From Marivivens geojensis (lineage in GTDB: Bacteria > Pseudomonadota > Alphaproteobacteria > Rhodobacterales > Rhodobacteraceae): a stretch of DNA of 64,000 bases. The notes under the pieces are model-generated. The model worked only from the letters and a program-made list of their open reading frames with translations, was not told the origin of the DNA and did not search any database. Position numbers and translations under genes: made by a program. Below are positions 1-8,805 of this stretch, piece after piece. Within the stretch, counting starts at the first letter, position 1, and each line of letters opens with the position of its first letter. The stretch spans positions 620,001 to 684,000 of the forward strand of contig NZ_JALKCU010000002.1 in assembly GCF_023540835.1 (NCBI RefSeq), read 5' to 3'.

Positions 1-509
1 TATCTGCGGCCGCCCCGCTCGCTTTGCTGGAGCACCGCCTCGCGGATACCAAGGACGGCGATATTGTCGAGTTATGCCCAGCCCTCCCCGCTATCATGGG
101 GCAAATCGGCGAACGGATCGGCACACATGGCGGTGCTGCCCTCATCATCGACTATGGCGATTGGCGGTCGCAAGGTGACACGCTCCAAGCCTTGCGCGGA
201 CATCAGCCTGTTGACCCGCTCCATGCACCGGGAACGGCGGACCTCACCACCCATGTGGATTTTGAGGTCATCACACAATCCGCGGCTCCTGCCCGCTTTA
301 CCCGTATCACGCCTCAAGGCGTCTTTCTCGAACGCCTCGGGATCACGCAACGGGCGCAAAGTTTGGCGCAGTCAATGTCGGGCGATGCGTTAGAGTCTCA
401 CATCGCAGCACATAGACGCTTGACCCACCCGTCAGAAATGGGTGACCTCTTTAAAGTGGTCGGGATTTACCCCGATGCCAACACACCGCCCGCAGGTCTG
501 GAACCATGA
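1..509 (+). CDS. MidA/NDUFAF7-family class I SAM-dependent methyltransferase, C-terminal part
   Basis: Reading frame open from the window edge (first full codon at 3), giving about 168 residues of the C-terminal part. The pattern ELCPALP, then a glycine-rich stretch with IIDYGDW, then DLTTHVDF and FLERLGI is typical of the COG1565 (DUF185) family, whose mitochondrial member NDUFAF7 methylates an arginine of a complex I subunit. The bacterial substrate is not settled. The N-terminal SAM-binding half lies outside the window. Its stop overlaps the pgeF start in an ATGA at 506-509, so the two are probably translationally coupled. The midA-pgeF order is common in Rhodobacteraceae, usually with lgt upstream. 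Confidence 0.85.
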   Translation, partial: SAAAPLALLEHRLADTKDGDIVELCPALPAIMGQIGERIGTHGGAALIIDYGDWRSQGDTLQALRGHQPVDPLHAPGTADLTTHVDFEVITQSAAPARFTRITPQGVFLERLGITQRAQSLAQSMSGDALESHIAAHRRLTHPSEMGDLFKVVGIYPDANTPPAGLEP

Positions 510-1264
510 CGCTCGAAATTATCACCCATGATGACCTTATGCCGATCCGCCACGGGTTCTTTACCCGACGGGGCGGTGCATCATCTGGCGTGTTTGCGGG
601 CTTGAACTGTGGCGGCGGCAGCAGCGATCAATCCGATATCGTCGTGATCAACCGTGGACGTGTGGCCGCCGCAATGGATGTGGCGCCTGAGGCTCTTATT
701 GGTGTGCATCAGGTGCATTCCGCTGACGTTGTGACCGTGTCTGACATCACCACCCCCCGCGCCCAAGCCGACGCATTGGTCACGGACGTTCCCGGTATCG
801 CCTTGTCCATCCTCACCGCCGATTGCCAACCTGTTCTCTTTGCCGACCATGACGCAGGTGTTATCGGTGCCGCCCACGCGGGCTGGAAAGGTGCGCTCAG
901 CGGTATCCTTGAGGAAACGATCGTAGCGATGGAAGACCTCGGCGCGGACCGTGGAAACATGGTTGCTGTCATTGGCCCAACCATCAGCCAACGCGCCTAC
1001 GAGGTTGGTCAGGAATTCTTTGACGCGTTTCTGGAGGAAGACCCCGCCTTTGCCCGCTTCTTTGTGAATGGCAAAGAAGACGGGAAGTTCATGTTCGATC
1101 TTCCTGCCTTTGGTCTGTTCCGCCTGCGCACCGCTGGTGTGGGCACCGCAGAATGGACACGACACTGCACCTACTCGGACCCAGACCGATTCTACAGCTA
1201 CCGTCGGACCTGCCATCAAAAAGAGGCCGATTATGGCCGTCTGATTGCGTCGATCCGCCTTTGA
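506..1264 (+). CDS. pgeF: Peptidoglycan editing factor PgeF (multicopper polyphenol oxidase/laccase-domain family)
   Basis: 252 residues, the usual family length. The three metal/catalytic positions are visible: His71 in HSADVV, Cys107 in LTADCQPV and His124 in GAAHAGWKG. The family (YfiH/YlmD/LACC1) was first described as a laccase or purine nucleoside-processing enzyme, and in E. coli it keeps L-Ser out of the peptidoglycan stem peptide. The family is known; the role in this organism is inferred. The start codon overlaps the upstream methyltransferase stop by four bases. Confidence 0.92.
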   Translation: MTLEIITHDDLMPIRHGFFTRRGGASSGVFAGLNCGGGSSDQSDIVVINRGRVAAAMDVAPEALIGVHQVHSADVVTVSDITTPRAQADALVTDVPGIALSILTADCQPVLFADHDAGVIGAAHAGWKGALSGILEETIVAMEDLGADRGNMVAVIGPTISQRAYEVGQEFFDAFLEEDPAFARFFVNGKEDGKFMFDLPAFGLFRLRTAGVGTAEWTRHCTYSDPDRFYSYRRTCHQKEADYGRLIASIRL

Positions 1265-1307
1265 CCTGCCACAATCGGGTCACTTCCGCTCAGCGTTAGC
1301 CTCTCGC

Positions 1308-1346
1308 ACCCCTTTTTCCAAAGGGGTTTCACCGTTCCAAGACGGT
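1308..1346 (+). other. Two adjacent hairpins downstream of pgeF
   Basis: An 8-bp stem (1308-1315 with 1320-1327, loop TTCC) is followed by a 5-bp stem ACCGT/ACGGT (1331-1346). Only a short T run follows the first stem, so it is at best a weak terminator for pgeF. It could also be part of the untranslated leader of the small gene at 1458. Confidence 0.35.
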
Positions 1347-1457
1347 TTCCCCACGAACAGGGCAAAGTTTCACATCTTCGCCCAACTCTTGCCGCCTGTG
1401 CCCTTAATAGTGGGATCAACGCCGAAACTGGCACCGACTATCCAAGAGGACAGAGCA

Positions 1458-1607
1458 ATGAAAAATAAACGCTGGCTCACCACTATGATCGAAGACGCCA
1501 AAGCCTGTGACACGCAGATGCCTTGGGCGCGTGGCCTGCGGCGCGAGGCAATGATTGCCCGCCGCACAGAAACAACCTCCCCCGAATTAGAGGCCAAAGC
1601 GGCCTGA
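1458..1607 (+). CDS. Small conserved-type protein of unknown function (49 aa)
   Basis: A 49-residue, mostly basic protein beginning [15 protein letters not shown], then [17 protein letters not shown] know similar 45-55-residue proteins from Rhodobacteraceae annotated only as hypothetical. The ATG at 1458 follows AGAGGACAGAGCA, an acceptable ribosome-binding site; the longer frame upstream has no support. No domain, signal peptide or membrane segment is visible. The Arg-rich second half could bind nucleic acid or acidic lipid, but this is speculation. A strong terminator follows. Confidence 0.6.
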   Translation: MKNKRWLTTMIEDAKACDTQMPWARGLRREAMIARRTETTSPELEAKAA

Positions 1608-1642
1608 TTTCTCCCTCGGAAGCAGACACTTCCAAGACCTCA

Positions 1643-1668
1643 AGGCGGCCACTGGCCGCCTTTTTCTT
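1643..1668 (+). terminator. Rho-independent terminator
   Basis: Perfect 8-bp stem AGGCGGCC/GGCCGCCT with loop ACT, followed by TTTTCTTTG. It ends the small-gene transcript. Confidence 0.88.
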
Positions 1669-1782
1669 TGCGATTCGGGGTGAGGGGCGTGAAATTAAGG
1701 CCAGATTAATGCCCTCAAGATAAACAATCTTAGGTTGCTGAACCCGATTTGTTACTCGTTACTCCACAATACATTGATTTCT

Positions 1783-1826
1783 TTGACAAGTCTGGCCAAC
1801 TTCTGCCACATTCTGGTCAAGTTGAA
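1783..1826 (+). promoter_or_regulatory. Possible promoter and direct repeat upstream of the Hint-domain gene
   Basis: A TTGACA hexamer at 1783-1788 overlaps two near-identical 12-mers, TCTGGCCAACTT (1791-1802) and TCTGGTCAAGTT (1815-1826), whose starts are 24 bp apart. No good -10 hexamer was found, so the promoter call is weak. The repeat could be a regulator site. Confidence 0.3.
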
Positions 1827-1881
1827 CGACCCGATGTTGTCGGTGGGGGCCGACAGAAGGTCAACCGTAAGGTGGACCAGT

Positions 1882-2664
1882 ATGCATATGCCCCGTTCGG
1901 CAGCCGCTCTAGGCGTGTCAAATAACCTACCGGTTTCTCAGGACCGGATCGCTCGGAAAGACGGGCGACTTCAGCGCAACCAGCCTCTCATGCGCAAATA
2001 CGAAGTCGCCCATCTGACCAAAGATGGCCTTTGCCATGAATTCCAGAAAACAGCGCCCGCGCACCCTCTGTTCGAGGAAGCCTTTTCTGCCTTTGCCCGT
2101 GGCCTATTGTTTCAGACCGAAAACGGCCCCATAGCGGTCGAAGACCTCTGGCCTGGGGATCGCATTCGCACAGCCAACGGACGCCTCCGCACGCTCATGT
2201 GGAAGGGATCGATGATGATCGTGCCGCATGTGGCGAGTGAAACGACATCCATGATCCGCGTTGGTACGGAGGCGTTGGGCCTTCATCGTCCATCACACGA
2301 CACGATGTTCGGACCATCAGCACGTGTGTTTAATACGTCCCCCCGCATCAGGGCGTTCAACGGGCAAGACGGCGCTTTTGTTCCGCTGGCCGATCTCGTC
2401 GATGGGGACGGCGTCATCGAGATCACGCCGATGGCACCCGTGCAGGTGTTCCACTTGGGTTTTGCCACCCACGAACGTCTCAGCGTCGCGGGGCTAGAGG
2501 TCGAAAGCTACCACCCCGGCGCACCGCATCGGTTCCCCTTGCGTGGCGAACTCCTCGACATGTTCATGCCGCTCTTCCCACATATGCGGGATCTCGGGGA
2601 TTTCGGGATGGATTGCCAGCCGCGCTTGCGGATGGCTGATCTTACGGTGTTTGACGTCGCTTAG
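1882..2664 (+). CDS. Hint-domain (Hedgehog/intein-type) protein, Rhodobacteraceae family
   Basis: 260 residues from the ATG at 1882, chosen because AAGGTGG lies 7 bp upstream. The open frame extends to 1735 but that N-terminal part has no site or similarity. Residues 72-215 resemble a Hint_2 domain (GLLFQTENGPIAVEDLWPGDRI, then VESYHPG). Many such roseobacter proteins have unknown roles. The domain opens with FARG (71-74) and lacks the N-terminal Cys nucleophile of true inteins and Hedgehog proteins, so autoprocessing is unlikely. No signal peptide. Its stop overlaps the convergent Lrp gene by four bases. Confidence 0.72.
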   Translation: MHMPRSAAALGVSNNLPVSQDRIARKDGRLQRNQPLMRKYEVAHLTKDGLCHEFQKTAPAHPLFEEAFSAFARGLLFQTENGPIAVEDLWPGDRIRTANGRLRTLMWKGSMMIVPHVASETTSMIRVGTEALGLHRPSHDTMFGPSARVFNTSPRIRAFNGQDGAFVPLADLVDGDGVIEITPMAPVQVFHLGFATHERLSVAGLEVESYHPGAPHRFPLRGELLDMFMPLFPHMRDLGDFGMDCQPRLRMADLTVFDVA

Positions 2665-3161
2665 GCGTCGCGGGCAAGGCGTTCCTCAAGAACGTCGAAC
2701 GGCACACCCGGTTCGTCCTTGGCACAGCGGATGACGAGCGATGTTTTCACATGCGCCACGTTGTCCGCCGTGAGCAGTTCACCCGTCAAGAAGCTCTGGA
2801 AGCTACGCAAATCAGGGGCCACGCACTTGAGGATAAAGTCGACCTCACCGTTGAGCATGTGACATTCGCGAACGAGCGGCCAGTTGCGGCACCGTTCTTC
2901 GAATGCGGAGAGGTCAGCTTCGGCTTGTTTGTGTAGACCGACCATCGCGAACACCTGCACTTCAAAGCCCAATTCGCGGCTGTCCACATCAGCGTGATAC
3001 CCACGGATATAACCCTGCTCTTCGAGCGTGCGCACACGGCGCAGACACGGCGGCGCGGAAATGCCCACTCGTTTTGCCAATTCGACGTTGGTCATGCGAC
3101 CATCCGCCTGCAATTCGGCAAGGATCATGCGATCGATTTCATCGAGTTTGCTGCCCGGCAT
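2661..3161 (-). CDS. Lrp/AsnC-family transcriptional regulator
   Basis: 166 residues from the ATG at 3161, preceded by a GGGG-type ribosome-binding site; 22 extra in-frame codons upstream are not family-like. N-terminal helix-turn-helix (LDEIDRMILAELQADGRMTNVELAKRVG) at about residues 6-65 and a RAM ligand-binding domain at about 75-145 (FAMVGLHK, then GEVDFILKC). Lrp-type proteins sense amino acids and often autoregulate. It is divergent from trxB, with a long inverted repeat between them, so autoregulation and control of trxB are both plausible but unproven. Confidence 0.9.
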   Translation of the reverse strand: MPGSKLDEIDRMILAELQADGRMTNVELAKRVGISAPPCLRRVRTLEEQGYIRGYHADVDSRELGFEVQVFAMVGLHKQAEADLSAFEERCRNWPLVRECHMLNGEVDFILKCVAPDLRSFQSFLTGELLTADNVAHVKTSLVIRCAKDEPGVPFDVLEERLARDA

Positions 3162-3209
3162 TGGTATCCCCAAAGAAAGTTTCGCGAACCTTACGTCGAA
3201 TGAACTGTA

Positions 3210-3236
3210 TGCGCAACAATATTTCAAAGTTGCGCA
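3210..3236. promoter_or_regulatory. Inverted repeat in the lrp-trxB gap, likely Lrp operator
   Basis: TGCGCAAC (3210-3217) and GTTGCGCA (3229-3236) form a perfect 8-bp inverted repeat around an AT-rich 11-bp spacer. The centre lies about 60 bp upstream of the regulator start. Lrp/AsnC proteins bind palindromes of this overall form, with an AT-rich centre. Confidence 0.65.
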
Positions 3237-3353
3237 ATTTCATTTCTCATTCGCATGCATAAAATTCTTGCAATGTTTTAATCCCGCTCGCCTCTTTCCC
3301 GCAGCGGGCGGCGTGGCTATATCGGGGGGAACGGATATTGAAAAGAGGCTGAC

Positions 3354-4295
3354 ATGTCTGACGCACGCCACACGAAGGTTTTGATCATTGGCTCTGGCCC
3401 TGCAGGCTATACCGCAGGCGTTTACGCAAGCCGCGCCATGCTGAACCCGATTCTGGTTCAGGGGATGGAACCGGGCGGTCAGCTGACCACCACGACCGAA
3501 GTTGAAAACTGGCCGGGTGAAAAAGAAATCCAAGGCCCGCAACTGATGGTCAACATGGAAGAACACGCCAAGGCGATGGGCTGTGAGATCATCATGGACC
3601 TGATTTCCGACCTAGACCTGTCCCAGCGTCCTTTCGTTGCCAAGGGCGACAGCGGAACCACCTACACCGCCGATGCAATCATCCTTGCGACGGGCGCACG
3701 TGCAAAATGGTTGGGTCTGGAGTCGGAAGAGGCCTACAAAGGCTTTGGCGTATCGGCTTGCGCGACCTGTGACGGGTTCTTCTATCGTGGACAGGAAATC
3801 GTTGTGATCGGCGGCGGCAACACCGCTGTCGAAGAGGCGCTCTTCCTCACCAACTTTGCGACCAAGGTGACCCTGATCCACCGCCGCGACTCGCTTCGGT
3901 CGGAAAAGATCCTGCAAGAACGTCTGTTGAAGCACGAAAAGATCGAAGTGCTCTGGAACCACGAACTAGAAGAAGTCGTTGGCGAGGGCGATCCCAAAGG
4001 CGTAACAGGCGTGCGTGCGAAACATGTTGAAACGGGCGAAATCACCGAAGTCCCAGCCAAGGGCGTCTTTATCGCCATCGGCCACGCGCCTGCGAGCGAA
4101 CTGGTCAAAGACCAACTGGAACTGCACTCTGGCGGCTACGTAAAGGTGAAACCGGGATCGACCGAGACCTCGATCCCTGGCGTCTTTGCTGCGGGCGACT
4201 TGACCGACGCGAAATACCGTCAGGCGGTCACCTCTGCGGGAATGGGCTGTATGGCGGCACTGGACGCCGAACACTGGCTCGCCGCACAAGAGTAA
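3354..4295 (+). CDS. trxB: Thioredoxin-disulfide reductase
   Basis: 313 residues. FAD-binding [10 protein letters not shown] begins at residue 13, the redox-active CATC is at 136-139, and the NADPH-binding GGGNTA begins at 153, followed by the C-terminal FAD motif [10 protein letters not shown]. This is the standard bacterial low-molecular-weight enzyme that passes electrons from NADPH to thioredoxin in the cytoplasm. AAGAGG precedes the ATG. It is divergent from the Lrp gene and followed by a strong terminator. Nothing unusual. Confidence 0.97.
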   Translation: MSDARHTKVLIIGSGPAGYTAGVYASRAMLNPILVQGMEPGGQLTTTTEVENWPGEKEIQGPQLMVNMEEHAKAMGCEIIMDLISDLDLSQRPFVAKGDSGTTYTADAIILATGARAKWLGLESEEAYKGFGVSACATCDGFFYRGQEIVVIGGGNTAVEEALFLTNFATKVTLIHRRDSLRSEKILQERLLKHEKIEVLWNHELEEVVGEGDPKGVTGVRAKHVETGEITEVPAKGVFIAIGHAPASELVKDQLELHSGGYVKVKPGSTETSIPGVFAAGDLTDAKYRQAVTSAGMGCMAALDAEHWLAAQE

Positions 4296-4304
4296 GATCA
4301 AAAA

Positions 4305-4329
4305 AGCCCCGCACTCGCGGGGCTTTTTC
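4305..4329 (+). terminator. Rho-independent terminator of trxB
   Basis: Stem AGCCCCGC/GCGGGGCT with loop ACTC, preceded by an A run and followed by TTTTTC. It can work in both directions and lies between trxB and the convergent cytochrome gene. Confidence 0.92.
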
Positions 4330-4336
4330 TTTGGGG

Positions 4337-4816
4337 TTAGCGCAGTTTCATCCGTGCCATCAGATTATCCTTGAACACGAACTGGTGGACCAACGCACCG
4401 AGGATATGTAGCCCCAGAAGGCCGAGGCCCAAGGTGAACATGACCTCATGCACCTCGCCCGCATCGCGGATGCCACCGAACCAAACGGCGATGCCCGACA
4501 GCGGGATGGTGATCATCACGACGTAAAGACCGAGCTTTACCGCCTTAGCGAGCAAAGCCTGCGCACCACTGCCCATTTCCGAAGGTGCAGGACGGGTGAA
4601 GCGCATCACAATACGCACCACGGCAAGCGCCAAAATCACGATACCAACAATCACATGGATACGCGTTCCTACGCCAACATCGGTCACCCCTTCGCGGACA
4701 AAGGCACGGTAGCTATCCTTGATCGCATCATGGCTAAAGAAGCTCGCGAAAAAGAGCAGGAACATCAACCAATGCAGAATAATTTGTGGTTTTGAGAATT
4801 TTTCGGGATGTGCCAC
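4337..4816 (-). CDS. Cytochrome b561-family membrane protein
   Basis: 159 residues with four predicted membrane segments, roughly 12-28, 52-71, 95-113 and 124-146. Histidines that suit two b-type haems are seen at 15 (ILHW), 54, 123 and 137/144. The family (YodB/CybB, PF01292) moves electrons between quinone and partners in the inner membrane; its exact partner is usually unknown. It stands alone between trxB and the DUF1150/hsp20 pair. Confidence 0.88.
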   Translation of the reverse strand: MAHPEKFSKPQIILHWLMFLLFFASFFSHDAIKDSYRAFVREGVTDVGVGTRIHVIVGIVILALAVVRIVMRFTRPAPSEMGSGAQALLAKAVKLGLYVVMITIPLSGIAVWFGGIRDAGEVHEVMFTLGLGLLGLHILGALVHQFVFKDNLMARMKLR

Positions 4817-4883
4817 GACAGGCCTCCATATCTATACATAACAAAATTATAATTTAATCTTAACTGCACATGCAATCGCCAAA

Positions 4884-4913
4884 CAAAAAAGGCGCCCCCT
4901 TGGGCGCCTTTGT
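4884..4913 (-). terminator. Terminator of the hsp20-DUF1150 operon
   Basis: On the minus strand AAAGGCGCCC, a short loop and the complementary arm GGGCGCCTTT are followed by more T residues. It lies just downstream of the DUF1150 stop. Confidence 0.87.
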
Positions 4914-4917
4914 CACA

Positions 4918-5145
4918 TCAATGCACCGCCATCGGTGTCATGTCGTTTTGCCGTGCGAGCACAAAGGCCATCTGACGATCCGCAACCAAAGCGATCTGTT
5001 CGCCCTGTTCCGTGTGAACCGAAAACAACTGTTTGCGGCCCCCCGCCTGTTCCTGCAAATCCTCGGGCAGATCAGCGACATCGACCGACTTTACATAAAC
5101 AATCCGGTCTTGGCCGTTTCGGAAGTGGTATTTCGCATTCATCAT
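4918..5145 (-). CDS. DUF1150-family protein
   Basis: 75 residues beginning MMNAKYHF, with IVYVKSVDVADLP and a C-terminal ALVADRQMAFVLARQND. This matches the small alphaproteobacterial family DUF1150 (PF06620), which is usually encoded beside Hsp20 genes, as here. The function is unknown; the linkage suggests a helper in heat stress or protein quality control. Its ATG overlaps the stop of hsp20 (ATGA at 5142-5145). Confidence 0.85.
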   Translation of the reverse strand: MMNAKYHFRNGQDRIVYVKSVDVADLPEDLQEQAGGRKQLFSVHTEQGEQIALVADRQMAFVLARQNDMTPMAVH

Positions 5146-5561
5146 TCGGTCCCTTTCCTGATCTTAATGGTCTGGACAACCGTTTCGGGGAGTTTGCGTG
5201 TCAAATCGACGTGCAGCAAACCGTTTTCCATCACCGCCTCACCAACATCGACACCATCGGCCAAAACGAACGACCGTTGGAATTGGCGGGCCGCGATACC
5301 GCGATGCAAGAAGATACGACCATCACTGTCGTCCGATTGGCGACCACGGATGACAAGGCTACTGTCCTCAACGGTGATCTGCAAATCGTCCTCGGAAAAA
5401 CCGGCCACCGCCAGCGTGATCCGATACGACCGTTCCGATGTTTGTTCTATATTATAGGGCGGATATCCGTCATTGCCGGATTTCGCGGTGCGTTCAACCA
5501 GCCGTTCCAGCTGTTCAAAGCCCAGAAGGTAGGGATGCGCCCCCAGTGTAAGTTTCGTCAT
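5142..5561 (-). CDS. Hsp20/alpha-crystallin small heat-shock protein
   Basis: 139 residues from the ATG at 5561; the frame opens further upstream but MTKLTLGAHPYLLGFEQLERL is the conserved start of rhizobial/roseobacter IbpA-like proteins. The alpha-crystallin domain runs from about 35 to 125 (YNIEQTSERSYRITLAVAGFS, then ENGLLHVDLTRKLPE). It is an ATP-independent holdase. I saw no clear ROSE-type RNA thermometer in the short leader. Confidence 0.92.
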   Translation of the reverse strand: MTKLTLGAHPYLLGFEQLERLVERTAKSGNDGYPPYNIEQTSERSYRITLAVAGFSEDDLQITVEDSSLVIRGRQSDDSDGRIFLHRGIAARQFQRSFVLADGVDVGEAVMENGLLHVDLTRKLPETVVQTIKIRKGTE

Positions 5562-5719
5562 ACGACACGTCCTCGTCCAAGCGACCGTCAAATTGGCCCC
5601 GATCACGGCAGCCACCTCTCGAATATGGTCTTTCAATCCGACCGCTGCAAGGGCTAGGCGGAATCGATCAAACCGCCTATGTTAAGAACTCGCGGCGCGA
5701 GAAAGTATCGGGTGAGTCC

Positions 5720-5938
5720 ATGAATAAATCCGCACGGATGGAACAGATTGAGGTCCTTCGTTTCGAACTTGAGGTTCTCAAGCGCGAACACCGTGACTTG
5801 GATGAGGCTATTCATGCCCTCGAAGATCGCGGCACCGGCGATATGCTGACCCTGCGTCGCTTGAAAAAGCAGAAACTGAACCTCAAGGATAAAATCGTCG
5901 TTCTAGAGGACCGTATTTTCCCCGATATCATCGCCTGA
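5720..5938 (+). CDS. DUF465/YdcH-family protein
   Basis: 72 residues, entirely charged and helical ([23 protein letters not shown], then [15 protein letters not shown]). This is the YdcH/DUF465 family of short coiled coils with unknown function. It is preceded by GTGAG and followed at 73 bp by purE, with a promoter candidate in between, so it may be a separate unit. Confidence 0.87.
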   Translation: MNKSARMEQIEVLRFELEVLKREHRDLDEAIHALEDRGTGDMLTLRRLKKQKLNLKDKIVVLEDRIFPDIIA

Positions 5939-5953
5939 GTGCATCGCGGGCAA

Positions 5954-5981
5954 TTGCACCCTGCCCCATGCTCGCTATAGT
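5954..5981 (+). promoter_or_regulatory. Candidate sigma-70 promoter of purEK
   Basis: TTGCAC (5954-5959), a 16-bp spacer and TATAGT (5976-5981), about 30 bp ahead of purE. The -35 overlaps a weak inverted repeat GTGCA/TGCAC (5939-5959). No purine riboswitch-like structure was seen. Confidence 0.5.
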
Positions 5982-6011
5982 GCCGCTTCCTATTCCAAGC
6001 GGGGACACATC

Positions 6012-6500
6012 ATGACCACACCGCAAGTCGGTATCATCATGGGCAGCCAGTCCGACTGGCCGACAATGAAACTAGCCGCCGATATTCTCGACGAACTGGG
6101 TATCACCTACGAGAAAAAGATCGTCAGTGCGCACCGCACGCCAGATCGCCTGTGGGCTTATGGCAAGGCGGCAGCAGATCGCGGCCTTCAGGTGATTATC
6201 GCTGGTGCAGGTGGCGCGGCGCACCTTCCGGGCATGATGGCATCGAAAACCCGCGTTCCTGTGGTTGGCGTTCCTGTTCAGACCAAGGCACTGTCGGGCG
6301 TTGATAGCCTCTACTCCATCGTTCAGATGCCCAAGGGCTACCCCGTTGCGACCATGGCAATCGGTGCGGCGGGTGCGTCGAATGCGGGCCTAATGGCCGC
6401 TGGTATCCTAGCCCTCCAAGACGCCGATCTTGCTGCCCGCCTTGATGCGTGGCGCGAGGCGCTTTCTGCTACTATTCCTGATGAGCCTGTCGATGAGTGA
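6012..6500 (+). CDS. purE: N5-carboxyaminoimidazole ribonucleotide mutase
   Basis: 162 residues, class I Pur[10 protein letters not shown] near residue 11, SAHRTPDRL and [12 protein letters not shown] are the substrate-binding loops. It moves the carboxyl group of N5-CAIR to C4, giving CAIR for purine synthesis in the cytosol. It overlaps purK by eight bases, a coupled pair. Confidence 0.97.
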   Translation: MTTPQVGIIMGSQSDWPTMKLAADILDELGITYEKKIVSAHRTPDRLWAYGKAAADRGLQVIIAGAGGAAHLPGMMASKTRVPVVGVPVQTKALSGVDSLYSIVQMPKGYPVATMAIGAAGASNAGLMAAGILALQDADLAARLDAWREALSATIPDEPVDE

Positions 6501-7569
6501 TATGCTGAAACCTGGTTCGACGATTGGCATCCTTGGTGGTGGTCAGTTGGGGCGTATGCTCTCTGTCGCGGCATCGCGGCTGGGCTTTAAAACCCACATC
6601 TATGAACCCAGCGCGAACCCGCCCGCAGGCCATGTTGCGGACCGCGTGACCACTGCGCCCTATGACGACGCAGAAGCGCTCGCTGATTTCGCGGCCTCTG
6701 TCGATGTGATCACCTACGAATTTGAAAACATCCCGACCGAAGCGCTGGACCTCCTCGAATCCGTGCGCCCGATCCGCCCGAACCGCAAGGCATTGGCCGT
6801 GTCGCAGGACCGTCTTGTCGAAAAAGCGTTCTTGAACGATCTGGGTCTGAAAACCGCTCCCTTTGCGGCGGTCGATGATGAGGTCGATCTGGCCGAAGCG
6901 ATCGCCGAGATTGGCACCCCTGCCATCCTGAAAACTCGTCGGTTCGGCTATGACGGCAAAGGTCAGGCGCGTCTGAAATCCGCTGATGATGCGAGCCAAG
7001 CACTGGCTGATATGAACGGAGCGCCGTCGATCCTCGAGGGCTTTGTGAACTTCACCCACGAGGTTTCGGTGATTGCCGCTCGCGGCACCAACGGAGAAGT
7101 AGCCTGTTACGATCCGGGTGAAAACGTCCACAAGGACGGCATCCTCGACACCACCACCGTTCCTGCGAACCTGACGGGCATGCAGGGCGTTGATGCGGTT
7201 CTCCTCGCGGGGAAAATCCTGAACGCGTTGGATTACGTCGGTGTCATGGGCGTTGAACTGTTCGTCACACCTCAAGGGCTGATCGTCAACGAAATCGCGC
7301 CGCGCGTTCATAATTCTGGCCACTGGACCCAAAACGGCTGTGCGGTCGACCAGTTCGAACAGCACATCCGTGCGGTTGCGGGCTGGCCTTTGGGTGACGG
7401 GAAACGCCACTCGAACGTTGTGATGGAAAACCTGATCGGTGACGACGTGAACCGCATTCCAGAGATCGCGAAGTCAGGCGATGCTATCCATCTCTACGGT
7501 AAAGCTGACGCGAAACCCGGTCGCAAGATGGGTCACGTGAACCGCATCACTGGTCCTGCGGGTCAATAA
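6493..7569 (+). CDS. purK: N5-carboxyaminoimidazole ribonucleotide synthetase
   Basis: 358 residues from the ATG at 6493 inside the end of pur[17 protein letters not shown] opens the N-terminal nucleotide-binding fold. The ATP-grasp core follows ([11 protein letters not shown], then [16 protein letters not shown]). It makes N5-CAIR from AIR, bicarbonate and ATP, feeding PurE. The 3' end overlaps the convergent hydrolase gene by 23 bp, leaving no room for a terminator. Confidence 0.97.
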   Translation: MSDMLKPGSTIGILGGGQLGRMLSVAASRLGFKTHIYEPSANPPAGHVADRVTTAPYDDAEALADFAASVDVITYEFENIPTEALDLLESVRPIRPNRKALAVSQDRLVEKAFLNDLGLKTAPFAAVDDEVDLAEAIAEIGTPAILKTRRFGYDGKGQARLKSADDASQALADMNGAPSILEGFVNFTHEVSVIAARGTNGEVACYDPGENVHKDGILDTTTVPANLTGMQGVDAVLLAGKILNALDYVGVMGVELFVTPQGLIVNEIAPRVHNSGHWTQNGCAVDQFEQHIRAVAGWPLGDGKRHSNVVMENLIGDDVNRIPEIAKSGDAIHLYGKADAKPGRKMGHVNRITGPAGQ

Positions 7570-8281
7570 GCCCTTCGATCACGTCGTAGACGACTTCTCC
7601 ACTCCGATCGAAGTGGCCGTTTTTCAAAAAGGTGACAACCTCCGCGATGACTTGGAGGTTGTTCATCATAAAGGTGTGAGTCACGGGCAAAACCATGTGA
7701 TCCGCGCCCTTCAATCGGGTGGACGCGACCGACACTTTGCCATCATCAGGACCCTCAATCAGCGATGAATAGATCGGGTTAAGGCTCTGATCGCCCGCGA
7801 TAATCCCGACCTCTACGTTCAGATCTCCCAGCGACAGCGGCACGCTTCCCGCCCCTGTGCCAAGCTGTTCACCTGCTGGTCCGTTGATCCATTCAAACGG
7901 TTCCCAATCACCGAACACATCGACCAATTCCGATCCTTGGTTCGGTGGGGCCAGCATCACAACACGCCCCATATCAGCGGGCGTATGCCCCTGAAGCCAC
8001 GCACGGATCAGGATGCCACCCATCGAATGGGTTACGAAATGAACCTTGCGCCCGCCGCAAGCCGCAACATCATCGGTGATCTGACCAACCAGCTCTTCAA
8101 TCGGTTGTTTGGTCGATGGGTAGCCGCGATTGACGACCTTGTAGCCCTCGGCCTCTAACACCTCCCCCATCACAAACAGAGAGGCAGGCCCACGCGCCAG
8201 CCCATGAAGCAGAACAACGCAGTCCTCTGCCTTCGCTGGGGCAGCGGCGAGAAACAAGATTGAGGCGAGTAAAGTTTTCAT
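7547..8281 (-). CDS. Secreted alpha/beta-hydrolase (lipase/acetyltransferase-like)
   Basis: 244 residues from the ATG at 8281. A signal peptide is visible ([18 protein letters not shown], cleavage near 18). The oxyanion HG is at 26-27 (LLHGLARG), the nucleophile is Ser86 in THSMGG, and a His follows in the C-terminal third. This fold resembles periplasmic lipase-like hydrolases, with substrate unknown. It shares 23 bp with the end of purK on the opposite strand. Confidence 0.82.
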   Translation of the reverse strand: MKTLLASILFLAAAPAKAEDCVVLLHGLARGPASLFVMGEVLEAEGYKVVNRGYPSTKQPIEELVGQITDDVAACGGRKVHFVTHSMGGILIRAWLQGHTPADMGRVVMLAPPNQGSELVDVFGDWEPFEWINGPAGEQLGTGAGSVPLSLGDLNVEVGIIAGDQSLNPIYSSLIEGPDDGKVSVASTRLKGADHMVLPVTHTFMMNNLQVIAEVVTFLKNGHFDRSGEVVYDVIEGLIDPQDQ

Positions 8282-8358
8282 GCACACCATATAAGCGCAA
8301 AAACGCATATTCCAATCAACCACCTTGCGCGACGCTGCGGCACAGGCCACTGTAGCGC

Positions 8359-8805
8359 ATGTCCAGATCAATCCGTCTTGCCACACGCGCCATTATTTTA
8401 CACGAAAACAAATTGTTACTCGTGAACGCTTGGAAAAATCGCGATCACCTGTGGTGTGCACCTGGTGGCGGTGCCGAAGCGCATCAGAGCTTGCCTGCGA
8501 ACCTATCGCGTGAAGTGCACGAAGAAACGGGGCTGATCGTAAAGGTGGGCGAACCCTGCCTGATCAACGAATTCCACGACCCGAGGGGCGATTTCCATCA
8601 GGTTGATCTCTACTTCCGCTGCCAGATTATGGCGGGCGATCCCTTTGGCGACTGGACCGATCCAGAAGGCATCGTGAGCCACCGTCGTTGGGTCACGCGT
8701 GAAGAAATGTCGAAACTCAGGGTAAAGCCCGATAGCCTCGCGGCGGTGGCATGGGGGGACGCGGACGCCCCACCCTATGACCCGCTAGAGCCGATCCAGC
8801 GTTAA
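8359..8805 (+). CDS. NUDIX hydrolase
   Basis: 148 residues. The Nudix box is at about 37-60 ([18 protein letters not shown], then REVHEETGL). The first Glu of the consensus GX5EX7REUXEEXGU is Gln here, while REVHEETG is intact, so metal binding should hold. Substrate cannot be told from sequence; many relatives clean nucleoside diphosphate derivatives. Its stop is shared with the convergent CoA-transferase stop (TTAA at 8802-8805). Confidence 0.88.
   Translation: MSRSIRLATRAIILHENKLLLVNAWKNRDHLWCAPGGGAEAHQSLPANLSREVHEETGLIVKVGEPCLINEFHDPRGDFHQVDLYFRCQIMAGDPFGDWTDPEGIVSHRRWVTREEMSKLRVKPDSLAAVAWGDADAPPYDPLEPIQR

Noticed and set aside
1735-1881. Extra 49 codons ahead of the Hint-domain start
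   Set aside because: AAGGTGG sits 7 bp before the ATG at 1882 and the upstream residues do not fit the family.
5939-6011. Purine riboswitch ahead of purE
   Set aside because: The 73-bp gap is too short and holds only a weak GTGCA/TGCAC repeat; a promoter is a better reading.
6498-6516. Alternative purK start at 6502
   Set aside because: The ATG at 6493 keeps the usual N-terminal extension and couples to purE; the later Met is possible but less likely.
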